Origin: Maricaulis sp963975345
GTDB taxonomy: Bacteria > Pseudomonadota > Alphaproteobacteria > Caulobacterales > Maricaulaceae
Direction: 5' to 3'
NCBI RefSeq assembly: GCF_963975345.1
Contig: NZ_CAXBGE010000002.1
Span: 124,001 to 188,000, forward strand
Length of the DNA: 64,000 nucleotides
A model generated the notes under the pieces. That model ran no database searches and had not been told where the DNA came from. It saw only the letters and a list, made by a program, of their open reading frames with translations. Made by a program: the position numbers and the translations under genes. Position 1 is the stretch's first letter. Every line of letters begins with the position of its first letter. Positions 1 to 9,681 of the stretch are shown here, piece by piece.

Positions 1-1344
1 GACATCGGCACCGACGTCACGCAGCGCGGCATAAAGTCGGCCGCGCTCGGCGGAATAGCCATCCCACATGTCGAGATTGAACGGCAACTGGAAGCGCGTG
101 CGCATGATCATTGAGCGCGCATACTCATTATCGCGGGTTGCATACCAGCGCAGCCAGGCCGGCATTTCCGTCGCGAAATTGGGAAAATTCACCTGCGCCA
201 TAATCACCTGATTGCCGAGAATGCGCCAGGGCTTGCCCGCCGCGAGCGAGGCGGCGCAGGCATCGCGAATCCCGGTGATCTGCTCCGTCCCGATCAAAGT
301 TCGGCTCTCATCGCCGACCACATCGCGCTTCCAGGCGGCGACGGCCGCGAGCACTTCCGGATCGTTTTCATCGGCATCGGAGGGCACAGGAAAGCTGTCC
401 AGGGAGAGTTGTTCATCGCGATCAATCAGCCGCGATTCCAGCATCACCAGGGTGGCCAGATCACCGATTTCATAGGCACCGAAGCGCCTGCGATTATCAC
501 CTTCCGGTTCGCGCGTCGGAGTCCAGTCATACCAGGTTCTCAGAGCCGATATGCGCCGAGCCTCCCAACTGCCTTCGCCCTCATTATGGTTCTCAGCACC
601 ATCGCGATATGAATCATTGGCCGTTTCATGATCATCCCAGGTCATGATCCAGGGCGCAGCGGCGTGCAAGGCCTGCAAGTCGGGATCGGTCTTGTACTGG
701 GCATGGCGCGCGACCTGGTCGGCCGCCGTGATCATCTCATGTACCGGATCAGGCACACGATTGAGCGCCTCGGCATTTTCGGTCGCATATTCGCCCATCG
801 CGTACTCATAGAGATAATCGCCAAGATGCAGAACGAGATCGAGGCCGCCATTCTCCGCTGCTTCACGGTAAACGTTAAAATGCCCGGCCGGGAAATTGGC
901 GCAGGACAGGACACCGATCGTGTAGCTGTCGACACGGCCCACCGGGAGGGTGCGGGTGATGCCCGTCGGGGACCAGGTCTCGCCGAGCCGGAAACGGTAG
1001 AAATAGCTTTGACCCGGCTCCAGCCCCGTCGCGAGGATTTTCAGCGTCCCGAGCGGCTGCATCATGATGTAGCGAATATCTTCGCCGCTCTCGAACACGA
1101 TATTTTCAAACTCTGCATCGCTGGCGACTTCAACGCCGCGATAGCCACCGCCATCATTGGTCAGGGCCGTCCACAACATCACGCTGGTCTGGTCGGGATC
1201 GCCCGAGGCAATGCCATGGCGGAACGGGCCATCACTGCTGGCCGGGCGAAAGGCCTCGATCCGCGGTGCGCAAGCCCCGACAGCCAAGGTCGCGCCAGCC
1301 GCGCCCAACAGCGCGGCGCGCCGTGTCAGATTGATCTTGCTCAT
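1..1344 (-). CDS. phoD: PhoD-like alkaline phosphatase, Tat-exported (C-terminus cut by window edge)
   Basis: The reading frame is open from its ATG at 1344 to the left edge (448 codons seen, no stop), so the C-terminal part is missing. The N-terminus carries a twin-arginine signal (TRRAALLGAAGATLAVGAC) ending in a lipobox-like VGAC, suggesting Tat export and possible lipid anchoring. The following domain has the PhoD N-terminal Ig-like segment (FRHGIASGDPDQTSVMLWT) and the metallophosphoesterase signature residues SCANF, HLGDYLYEY and TWDDHE. PhoD enzymes are periplasmic or surface Ca/Fe-dependent phosphodiesterases/phosphomonoesterases releasing phosphate from organic esters. It diverges from the rluD-like gene. 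Family assignment is firm; the substrate is not. Confidence 0.9.
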   Translation of the reverse strand, partial: MSKINLTRRAALLGAAGATLAVGACAPRIEAFRPASSDGPFRHGIASGDPDQTSVMLWTALTNDGGGYRGVEVASDAEFENIVFESGEDIRYIMMQPLGTLKILATGLEPGQSYFYRFRLGETWSPTGITRTLPVGRVDSYTIGVLSCANFPAGHFNVYREAAENGGLDLVLHLGDYLYEYAMGEYATENAEALNRVPDPVHEMITAADQVARHAQYKTDPDLQALHAAAPWIMTWDDHETANDSYRDGAENHNEGEGSWEARRISALRTWYDWTPTREPEGDNRRRFGAYEIGDLATLVMLESRLIDRDEQLSLDSFPVPSDADENDPEVLAAVAAWKRDVVGDESRTLIGTEQITGIRDACAASLAAGKPWRILGNQVIMAQVNFPNFATEMPAWLRWYATRDNEYARSMIMRTRFQLPFNLDMWDGYSAERGRLYAALRDVGADV

Positions 1345-1442
1345 TTAACTCTCTCCGAAACCGGCTCGCAGCGCCGCTCTTCTGCATCCGTGATAGCGTG
1401 CGATTGTTGCGTGTTCGCGACAGCAAGGCTACTCGCTTGTGG

Positions 1443-2453
1443 ATGAGCACAGCAATCCCGGATATCCGCACCCTCACCGCCGAAGACGACCGGATCAATC
1501 AGCGCATTGATCGCTGGCTGACCGACGCGCTGGAAGAATTCTCCCGTTCGCGCCTGAAGGCCTTGATCGATAGTGGCCAGCTGACCTGCAATGGCAAACC
1601 GCTGACCGATCCTTCGGCCAAGGTGATCCCGGGCGCGGTCTATGCCCTGACTGTGCCGGCGCCGGTCGCCGCCGATCCGATCCCGGAAAAGATGGATCTC
1701 GATATCCTGTATGAGGATGATGATCTGGTCGTCCTCGTCAAACCCGTCGGGCTCGCCGTCCACCCGGCGCCGGGAAACTGGTCGGGCACGCTGGTGCACG
1801 GCCTGCTCCATCATTGCGCCGGCAGTCTGTCGGGGATTGGCGGCGTTGAGCGGCCGGGCATTGTCCATCGGCTCGACAAGGATACGTCCGGCGTGATGGT
1901 CGCGGCCAAATCGGATGCGGCGCACAAGGGGATGACGATCCAGTTCTCGCGCCACACGGTCGAGCGCGCCTATATCGCCTTCACCCGCCATTCGCCCAAT
2001 CCGAAGGATGGTCGCATCGAGACGCAATTGATGCGCTCCTCGCGCGACCGGACCAAATTCGAAGTGCCGCACGATCCCAACAGCACCGCCGGCAAGCATG
2101 CGATCACCAATTACGTCACCCTGGCGCGCTATGGCCAGGACCCGCACGCCTCGATCGGCGCCGGGCTGGCGGCCAAGGTCGAGTGCCGGCTCGAGACCGG
2201 ACGCACGCACCAGATCCGCGTCCACATGGCGCATATCGGCTGCCATATGCTCGGCGACCCGGTCTATGGCTCCAAGCGTGGCCGCCTGCTCGGCTCGGAG
2301 ATTTGCGACCCCTTTCTGCGCGAATTTCGCCGCCAGGCGCTGCATGCCGCCGTGCTCGGTTTCAAACATCCGGTGACCGGGTTGGATTTGCGCTTCGAGA
2401 GCGAATTGCCCGACGACATGAAAGAGCTGGAACGCGTGCTGGAATTGCTGTGA
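1443..2453 (+). CDS. RluA/RluD-family pseudouridine synthase
   Basis: This enzyme isomerises uridine to pseudouridine in RNA, most likely large-subunit rRNA or tRNA. An N-terminal S4-like RNA-binding segment (INQRIDRWLTDAL...RSRLKALIDSGQL, about residues 15-50) precedes the catalytic domain with the RluA signature HRLDKDTSG, whose Asp is the nucleophile, and the later RTHQIRVH motif. The open frame starts at 1398, but the ATG at 1443 gives an N-terminus that fits the family (336 aa). The stop overlaps the start of the TetR gene (TGATG), so the two are translationally coupled. I cannot tell RluD from RluC/RluA substrate classes by eye. Confidence 0.9.
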   Translation: MSTAIPDIRTLTAEDDRINQRIDRWLTDALEEFSRSRLKALIDSGQLTCNGKPLTDPSAKVIPGAVYALTVPAPVAADPIPEKMDLDILYEDDDLVVLVKPVGLAVHPAPGNWSGTLVHGLLHHCAGSLSGIGGVERPGIVHRLDKDTSGVMVAAKSDAAHKGMTIQFSRHTVERAYIAFTRHSPNPKDGRIETQLMRSSRDRTKFEVPHDPNSTAGKHAITNYVTLARYGQDPHASIGAGLAAKVECRLETGRTHQIRVHMAHIGCHMLGDPVYGSKRGRLLGSEICDPFLREFRRQALHAAVLGFKHPVTGLDLRFESELPDDMKELERVLELL

Positions 2454-3112
2454 TGGCAGAGGCGAAAGCCAAGAAGCGCCCGAAGCGCCGCAATGCGGAC
2501 GAGACCCGAGCCCGTCTGCTGAGCGTGGCCGAAACCCTGTTCTCCGACCGGGGATTTGAGCGCGCGACCACGGCCTCGATCGCCGAGGCCGCTGGCGTCA
2601 CCAAGGCGATGGTCCGTTATTATTACGGCGACAAGGCCGGACTGCATGCCGCCGTGATCGATGCCGTTGTGAGCGAAGTGCTGGCGCAGCTCGAGGCCAA
2701 TCTGCCTGAACAGGCTGATCCGCGTGGCTCGATGGCGGATTTCATCGAAGCGTTCGCCACCGCCATCATCTCGCGCCCGAGCTTTCCGCGCATGCTGGTG
2801 CGCGATTATCTCGATGGCGATCTGATGTCGCGGCCGGCGACGGCCCAGACCCTGATGCAATTTATGGCCAAGACGCGGATGCGTTATGAGGCCGGCCGCG
2901 CCGCCGGCATCTTCCGCGAGCTCAATCCGCACATGCTGCATCTGTCGATTGTCAGCAATGCGGCCTTCTTCTCACTCACGGCTCGTTTTCGTGCCACCGC
3001 TGCGGCCCAGGGCGTCAAACCCGATCCCGGTCTGGAAGCGGCAGACTTCGCCCGGCACTTGCGGACCCTGCTGCTCGACGGCATCGGCGAAAGAAATATC
3101 GTTTTACGATAA
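2453..3112 (+). CDS. TetR/AcrR-family transcriptional regulator
   Basis: The 219-aa protein has a basic N-terminal tail (AEAKAKKRPKRRNADETRARLL) and a TetR helix-turn-helix at about residues 17-60 (AETLFSDRGFERATTASIAEAAGVTKAMVRYYYGDKAGL), followed by an all-helical ligand-binding domain without recognisable specificity. The start at 2453 overlaps the stop of the pseudouridine synthase by one base; the same frame is open back to 2183 but only inside the neighbouring gene. Coupling to an RNA-modifying enzyme is probably not functional. It may regulate itself or the secreted SCP2/cupin gene downstream, since an inverted repeat covers its stop codon. Confidence 0.88.
   Translation: MAEAKAKKRPKRRNADETRARLLSVAETLFSDRGFERATTASIAEAAGVTKAMVRYYYGDKAGLHAAVIDAVVSEVLAQLEANLPEQADPRGSMADFIEAFATAIISRPSFPRMLVRDYLDGDLMSRPATAQTLMQFMAKTRMRYEAGRAAGIFRELNPHMLHLSIVSNAAFFSLTARFRATAAAQGVKPDPGLEAADFARHLRTLLLDGIGERNIVLR
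3097..3111. promoter_or_regulatory. Candidate TetR operator (inverted repeat TATCG-N5-CGATA)
   Basis: TATCGTTTTACGATA is a perfect 5-bp-arm inverted repeat overlapping the stop codon of the TetR gene and lying about 90 bp before the next gene. A further TATCGAT and GATAA...TTATC follow immediately in an AT-rich stretch. TetR proteins bind such short palindromes, so this could control the downstream gene. Assignment is positional only. Confidence 0.3.
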
Positions 3113-3197
3113 AATATCGATTGACGGTAATTATCCCATGAGATAGTTATGGCTCGAAGGGGCGGTTTTTCAATCGCAATTTTGGGACGATAAACTC

Positions 3198-3962
3198 ATG
3201 AAAACGAAACTGAATATCCGACACATCGTGGCCAGCGCTGCCGCAATATTCGCCCTCACCGGCCCGGCCTTGGCTGACGATACCGGCGACATCCTCGACC
3301 GCTTCGCGGCGGACTATCTGCAAGACTTCACATTCAATCAAAGCATCGAATTCGGCGTCCTCGTCGATGGCGATGACTGGTGGACGGTGAGCATGGACCA
3401 CGACGCCGGCAGTTACCGCGTCACCCATGCCCAGCCCGAGACGCCGACCCTCTACTTCCCGGCGACAGCCGAGGTGCTTGGTCAGGTCGACCGCGGCGAG
3501 ATGACGGCTCTGACCGCGATGGTCAAGGCCTTCTCAACCGATGTTTCGCCGATGGATATGGACCTGATGGAGGGCGCGGATTTTGATCCGGCGATGCTGG
3601 CGCAGGCCTTCCACTTCTGGACGCGCGGCAATCCGGAAATCATCAATTTCAACGATCTCCAGACCCGTTTCGTGCACGGCGGCAATGCGGGGATATTCTA
3701 TTACCAGCCGGGATTCCGCAGCGGCTTCGGCTATGTGATGCCGGGTCAGCACGTCAATGAGGATGAGCGCAGCCGTACGAATGAATTCGAGACGCTGATC
3801 ATCTTCCTCGATGGCCGTGCAACCGCCCGGTTGAATGGCGTCGACCAAGAGGTGCATGGCGGCCAGGCGATCTATATCCCCGCCGGCATGACGCATGAAT
3901 TCCTCAACCCCTATGACGAACCCGCGCAATTCCTGCTCTTCATGTTTGGCGAAGGCGCCTGA
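3198..3962 (+). CDS. Secreted protein with N-terminal SCP2-like region and C-terminal cupin domain
   Basis: The 254-aa product begins with a Sec signal peptide (KTKLNIRHIVASAAAIFALTGPALA) ending at an ALA-DD cleavage site. Residues about 45-115 (WWTVSMDHDAGSYRV...PTLYFPATAEVLGQVDRGEMTALTAM) resemble a sterol-carrier-protein-2 fold, which binds hydrophobic ligands. Residues about 165-250 form a cupin_2-like barrel (FETLIIFLDGRATARLNG...GGQAIYIPAGMTHEFLNPYDEPAQFLLF), with His in MTHEF as a possible metal ligand but few others. No catalytic role can be assigned. It follows the TetR gene by 85 bp. The cupin call is good; the SCP2 call is by pattern only. Confidence 0.65.
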   Translation: MKTKLNIRHIVASAAAIFALTGPALADDTGDILDRFAADYLQDFTFNQSIEFGVLVDGDDWWTVSMDHDAGSYRVTHAQPETPTLYFPATAEVLGQVDRGEMTALTAMVKAFSTDVSPMDMDLMEGADFDPAMLAQAFHFWTRGNPEIINFNDLQTRFVHGGNAGIFYYQPGFRSGFGYVMPGQHVNEDERSRTNEFETLIIFLDGRATARLNGVDQEVHGGQAIYIPAGMTHEFLNPYDEPAQFLLFMFGEGA

Positions 3963-4030
3963 TCGAAGGCATGGACGACAGGCGCTCCTTCGGTCCTTTA
4001 TACCCCTTGGGATCGAAGGAGTGTCTGATC

Positions 4031-5233
4031 ATGTCGAACTTCACACGCGGCGTCGGCGGCTCGACCGCAGCAGCCGAACTGGCTCGCCTGAAACCGATGT
4101 TGGGCGATTGCCAGCCGATCAGCCATGACGAGCACCGGGGGCGGCTGACCGGTCTGGCACAGCGAATGGCCAAGGCTGGCGTCGATGCGGTCTGGCTCGA
4201 TGCCGGCAGCAACCTCACCTATTATACCGGCATGAAATGGCGGGCCTCGGAGCGCCTGGTGGGTGCCCTGGTCAACAGCGATGGCGGCGTGACCTATGTC
4301 GGCCCCGCCTTCGAGGAAGGCACGTTGAAGCTCTATATGGGCGTCGAGGCGCCCTTGCGCGGCTGGGAGGAGCATGAGAGCCCCTATGCCTGCGTCGCCT
4401 CGCTCCTGCCCTCTGGTGCGAAGTTGGGGATTGATCCGGCGACCCCCTATTTCACCGTCACTGGTCTGAGCGAAGCCCTCGGTGGCCGGACCACAAACGC
4501 CGGCGATGTCATCCTGTTCGCCCGCGCCCGCAAATCAGCCGCTGAACTGGCACTGATGCAGGCGACCAAGACCGCAACAATCGAGGTCCACAAGGCGGCT
4601 GGTGCGATCCTGCGGCCGGGCATCACCACCGGCGAAGTGACCGAATTCATCCATGCCGCTCACAAGAAGATTGGCGCGCCCGGCGGCTCGACCTTCTGCA
4701 TCGTATTGTTCGGCCCCGATACAGCCTTCCCGCATGGCGTCGCTCGCCCCAAGACCCTCGATAAGGGCGATGTCGTTCTGATCGATACCGGCTGCGCCAT
4801 CCATGGCTATCAGTCTGACATCACGCGCACCTATGTGTTCGGCGAGCCGACTGCGCGCCAGCGCGAAGTCTGGGATGCGGAGAAGGCCTGCCAGATCGCG
4901 GCGCTTGCGGCGGCACAGCTGGGCCAGACCTGCGCCAGCGTCGATGCGGCGGCTCGTGCCGAGGCTGAAGCTCGCGGTTTTGGACCGGGCTATCAATTGC
5001 CCGGCATCCCGCACCGCACCGGCCACGGCATCGGGCTCGACATCCATGAAGCGCCCTATCTGGTCGGCGGCGATGAAACGCCGCTCGATATCGGGATGTG
5101 TTTTTCCAACGAGCCGATGATCTGCGTTCCGGGCGAATTCGGCATCCGGCTCGAGGATCATTTCTACATGACCGCCGAAGGCCCGCGCTGGTTTACGGAG
5201 CCGTCGAAATCGATCGAGGATCCCTTCGGCTAG
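4031..5233 (+). CDS. M24B-family metallopeptidase (Xaa-Pro aminopeptidase-like)
   Basis: This 400-aa protein has the creatinase/prolidase layout: an N-terminal domain (WLDAGSNLTYYTGMKW) and a C-terminal pita-bread domain. The five dinuclear-metal ligands are visible: Asp in LIDTGCAIHGY, Asp in SDITRTY, His in HRTGHGIGLDIHE, Glu in NEPMI and Glu in RLEDHFYMT. The family cleaves N-terminal Xaa-Pro bonds or dipeptides, and some members hydrolyse ectoine or related amides, so the substrate is open. AAGGAG at 4016 supports ATG 4031 rather than the upstream in-frame ATG at 3971. The stop codon is shared palindromically (CTAG) with the convergent SMR gene. Confidence 0.88.
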   Translation: MSNFTRGVGGSTAAAELARLKPMLGDCQPISHDEHRGRLTGLAQRMAKAGVDAVWLDAGSNLTYYTGMKWRASERLVGALVNSDGGVTYVGPAFEEGTLKLYMGVEAPLRGWEEHESPYACVASLLPSGAKLGIDPATPYFTVTGLSEALGGRTTNAGDVILFARARKSAAELALMQATKTATIEVHKAAGAILRPGITTGEVTEFIHAAHKKIGAPGGSTFCIVLFGPDTAFPHGVARPKTLDKGDVVLIDTGCAIHGYQSDITRTYVFGEPTARQREVWDAEKACQIAALAAAQLGQTCASVDAAARAEAEARGFGPGYQLPGIPHRTGHGIGLDIHEAPYLVGGDETPLDIGMCFSNEPMICVPGEFGIRLEDHFYMTAEGPRWFTEPSKSIEDPFG

Positions 5234-5574
5234 TGTGAGGTGTCGCCGCTCAGCCGCAGGCCCAATATCCCGATCATAATCAGGGTGAGAAACAGGATGC
5301 GCGCGATCGTCACCGGTTCCTTGAACACCAGGATGCCGATGGTGGCGACACCGAGCGTGCCGATCCCGGTCCACACGGCATAGGCGGTGCCGGCGGGCAG
5401 ATGTTTCATCGCCGCAAACAGCAACACCATCGAGGCGACCAGCGCTGCGAGCACGGCTGCGTGCTGCCAGAGCGGCGCCTGGCGGTCGACATATTTGAAG
5501 CCGAGGGCCCAAGCCATCTCGAAAATTCCGCCCATCACCAGCAGTGACCAGGGCCCGGTCAGAAACGCGATCAT
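5230..5574 (-). CDS. gdx: SMR-family exporter, Gdx/SugE type
   Basis: The 114-aa, four-helix protein belongs to the small multidrug resistance family. The Glu in TM1 (GGIFEMAWALGFKY) and the motif MKHLPAGTAYAVWTGIG match the SugE/Gdx subtype, whose characterised members export guanidinium by proton exchange, rather than the EmrE drug-exporting subtype. It is the last gene of a minus-strand run (folP-GST-gdx) and its ATG overlaps the GST stop by 4 bp. No guanidine riboswitch can be placed directly upstream because the GST gene lies there. Only one SMR gene is present, consistent with a homodimer. Confidence 0.88.
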   Translation of the reverse strand: MIAFLTGPWSLLVMGGIFEMAWALGFKYVDRQAPLWQHAAVLAALVASMVLLFAAMKHLPAGTAYAVWTGIGTLGVATIGILVFKEPVTIARILFLTLIMIGILGLRLSGDTSH

Positions 5575-6218
5575 GCTTCAACCTCGAGATCAAAATTGCG
5601 GCGCCAGACTTCGCGGATGACCGGGTGTTTTTCGGTCGCCCGCACGGCGCCGGCGAGATTGGGGCAATGCTGCAGGAACCAGCCGCCGCGCGGCGACCAA
5701 TGGCTCATCATCGCGACATAAACGTCGAGCAGGCTCATCGTCTCGCCGAGCAGATACGGCCGGGTCGCGCCCTTGAAGGCGGTATCGATAATGCGCCACA
5801 TCTGTTTGCGGCGCTCAACGGCTTGGTGCAGCAGCGTCTTGTGGGTCTCCGGGTCGGGATGGAAACGCCCCGGACCGTCGGTGATGGTGAGGGTCGAATA
5901 GAAGCTGGACGACATGAAGATCATCCAGCGCAGATACTCGGCACGCTCCGCCGCATCCGGGCTCGGCGCAAAACGGTATTGGCCATCCAGATCGCCGAGC
6001 CAGATCAGGATCGCGGCGCTCTCGGTCATCACATCATCATTGGGCAGGATCAGGACGGGCACTTGGCCAACCGGATTGACTGACTTGACCCGCGCCAGAC
6101 CCTGCGCCCCGTCCAGCGGATCGGCCTCCTCGAAATCATACGCAATGCCGTGCAGTTCCAGCGCCGCCTCAACACAGGTCGAGCCGAAACCCTGTTGGCC
6201 ATAGAGCGTGTAGCTCAT
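5571..6218 (-). CDS. Glutathione S-transferase family protein
   Basis: The 215-aa length and layout fit a canonical soluble GST: an N-terminal thioredoxin-like domain (SYTLYGQQGFGSTCVEAALELHG; NPVGQVPVLILPND with the cis-Pro; MTESAAILIWLGD with the glutathione-binding Glu-Ser) and a helical C-terminal domain. Family members conjugate glutathione to electrophiles or act as peroxidases; this one has Ser/Cys near the usual catalytic position. It overlaps folP upstream and the SMR gene downstream by 4 bp each (ATGA), so all three are co-translated. The co-occurrence with an SMR exporter hints at detoxification, but this is inference. Confidence 0.88.
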   Translation of the reverse strand: MSYTLYGQQGFGSTCVEAALELHGIAYDFEEADPLDGAQGLARVKSVNPVGQVPVLILPNDDVMTESAAILIWLGDLDGQYRFAPSPDAAERAEYLRWMIFMSSSFYSTLTITDGPGRFHPDPETHKTLLHQAVERRKQMWRIIDTAFKGATRPYLLGETMSLLDVYVAMMSHWSPRGGWFLQHCPNLAGAVRATEKHPVIREVWRRNFDLEVEA

Positions 6219-7039
6219 GCCTTGCCCTCGCGAATGGCCGCCTGGACCTTGAGCGCCTGCAACGTCATGCGAATATCGTGAACGCGCACCATGGCCGCGC
6301 CAGCTTGGGCAGCGCGCAAGGCCGCCGCGAGCGAGCCGCCAAGCCGCTCAGTCTCGGCTGCACCCTCATCAATGGCGGCGATAAAGCGTTTGCGCGAGGC
6401 GCCGAACAGCACCGGGTAACCCAGTGCGATGACCTGATCGAGATCGTGCATCAGGGCTAGATTATGATCGAGCGACTTGCCGAAACCGATCCCTGGGTCG
6501 AGCCAGATACTGCCGGCATCGACGCCGCCCGCCATCGCGATATCGGCGCGCTCGGTAAGGAAATCGCACACTTCGCTGACGACATCCTGGTAACGCGGCG
6601 CCTGCTGCATGCTCGCGGGCGTACCGGCCATGTGCATCAGGATCACCGGCACGCCAAGTTCAGCTGCAGTCTCGACTGCGCCCTCCTGGCGCAGCGCCAT
6701 CACATCATTCCAGATATCAGCCCCCGCGGCCACGGCCGCACGCGCTACCTCGGGCTTGAATGTGTCGATGGAAATGCGCGCCGCGCTTTGTTCGCGCAGC
6801 GCCTTGATCACAGGGATGACGCGGCGCATCTCCTCGGCGGCATCGACCGGCGCTGCACCGGGACGCGTCGATTCTCCGCCGATATCGATGACGTCGGCAC
6901 CATTCTTGAGCATGTCCAGCCCGCGCGCGACGGCGGCCTGCTGGTCGATGAAATCACCACCATCGGAAAAGCTGTCGGGCGTGACGTTGAGAACACCCAT
7001 GATGAAGGGAATGCCACGGCGGGTTCGGGGATTGCGCAT
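6215..7039 (-). CDS. folP: Dihydropteroate synthase
   Basis: FolP condenses p-aminobenzoate with 6-hydroxymethyl-7,8-dihydropterin pyrophosphate in folate synthesis and is the sulfonamide target. The 274-aa TIM barrel shows the family signatures in order: GVLNVTPDSFSDGG, DIGGESTRPGA, IWNDVMAL, LMHMAGTP, DPGIGFGKSLDHN, GASRKRFI and a C-terminal VRVHDI. The start at 7039 is the only plausible one, with the first motif 15 residues in. It follows a small lipoprotein gene by 44 bp and overlaps the GST gene by 4 bp. Folate synthesis next to ftsH is common in Proteobacteria; here glmM does not follow. Confidence 0.96.
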   Translation of the reverse strand: MRNPRTRRGIPFIMGVLNVTPDSFSDGGDFIDQQAAVARGLDMLKNGADVIDIGGESTRPGAAPVDAAEEMRRVIPVIKALREQSAARISIDTFKPEVARAAVAAGADIWNDVMALRQEGAVETAAELGVPVILMHMAGTPASMQQAPRYQDVVSEVCDFLTERADIAMAGGVDAGSIWLDPGIGFGKSLDHNLALMHDLDQVIALGYPVLFGASRKRFIAAIDEGAAETERLGGSLAAALRAAQAGAAMVRVHDIRMTLQALKVQAAIREGKA

Positions 7040-7083
7040 TCAACCCTGCTAGTCTGCCCGTCATCGAATGGCAAGGCGTTGCG

Positions 7084-7566
7084 CTATTGTACCCGTGCGC
7101 CAGTCAGGTCGAGGGTAAAACTGGTGTGGAATTCGCCGCCATCCTGACCGAGATGCACGGTCGCAGTCTCGCCATCTGCCACCACCAGGCTTGGCTCGGC
7201 CAGCAGAGAGGCATCACCGCCACCGACAGGCTGGGTCGTGAGCCGGACGGCATAGCGGATCTCGCCGCTCTCAAGCGGGGCAGCGGTCAGATTGACATGC
7301 AGGTCGAGCCGTTGCCCAGTGCCGATCTGTCCGAGATCGAAGGCCGCGTCGGGAAGGTCCGGCAGGGTAAATTCGAAGCCTTCACCGGGCACCATCACGA
7401 CCTGCGATGTCTGGCGGGTGTAGTGCCCCTCACGCGGGAGCATGGAGTCGAAAGTGGCTTCATAGCTAACGTTCAAACCCGGCACCATGACTTGCTCAAC
7501 GGAAGTGGGGGTGCAGGCCGACATTGCCAGCAGCGCAAGGGGCGAGACCAGAGGCAAAAGGCGCAT
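7084..7566 (-). CDS. Putative lipoprotein of unknown function
   Basis: The 160-aa product starts with a signal sequence and possible lipobox (MRLLPLVSPLALLAMSAC), pointing to outer- or inner-membrane lipidation. The rest is beta-rich with no motif I recognise. The frame extends to 7608, but a GGAG 9 nt before the ATG at 7566 and the resulting signal peptide decide the start. It sits between the ftsH terminator and folP, probably first gene of the folP transcript. Function unknown; reality of the gene is supported by the signal, the SD and the coding-like composition. Confidence 0.72.
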   Translation of the reverse strand: MRLLPLVSPLALLAMSACTPTSVEQVMVPGLNVSYEATFDSMLPREGHYTRQTSQVVMVPGEGFEFTLPDLPDAAFDLGQIGTGQRLDLHVNLTAAPLESGEIRYAVRLTTQPVGGGDASLLAEPSLVVADGETATVHLGQDGGEFHTSFTLDLTGARVQ

Positions 7567-7644
7567 CAGAAGATTCTCCAGCAGGTCGCCATCAGGATAT
7601 TGATGCAACTTGCAGGTGATTTGTCGCCATTGACAAGTGGCAAA

Positions 7645-7680
7645 ACAAAACCCCCGGCGCGGAGCACCAGGGGTTTGTCA
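7645..7680 (-). terminator. Rho-independent terminator of ftsH
   Basis: On the minus strand, just after the ftsH stop, AAACCCC (7670-7676 read in reverse) pairs with GGGGGTTTT across a GC-rich loop and continues into TTTTGTTTTG. This stem plus T-rich tail separates ftsH from the lipoprotein-folP unit. Confidence 0.75.
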
Positions 7681-7701
7681 TCTGTCATTGCCGAAACCGG
7701 A

Positions 7702-9597
<1,896 letters not shown>

Positions 9598-9681
9598 CCG
9601 TTCAAATTAGCGGTCATCTGAGACCTGATATGGGCATTCAAGGCCAGAGTTGCGAGTCGCAGCTGCAGCCTGATGGTCTGT

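Noticed and set aside
628..1446. A 272-codon open frame opposite the phosphatase gene
   Set aside because: It is antisense to a PhoD protein with clear signature motifs and signal peptide.
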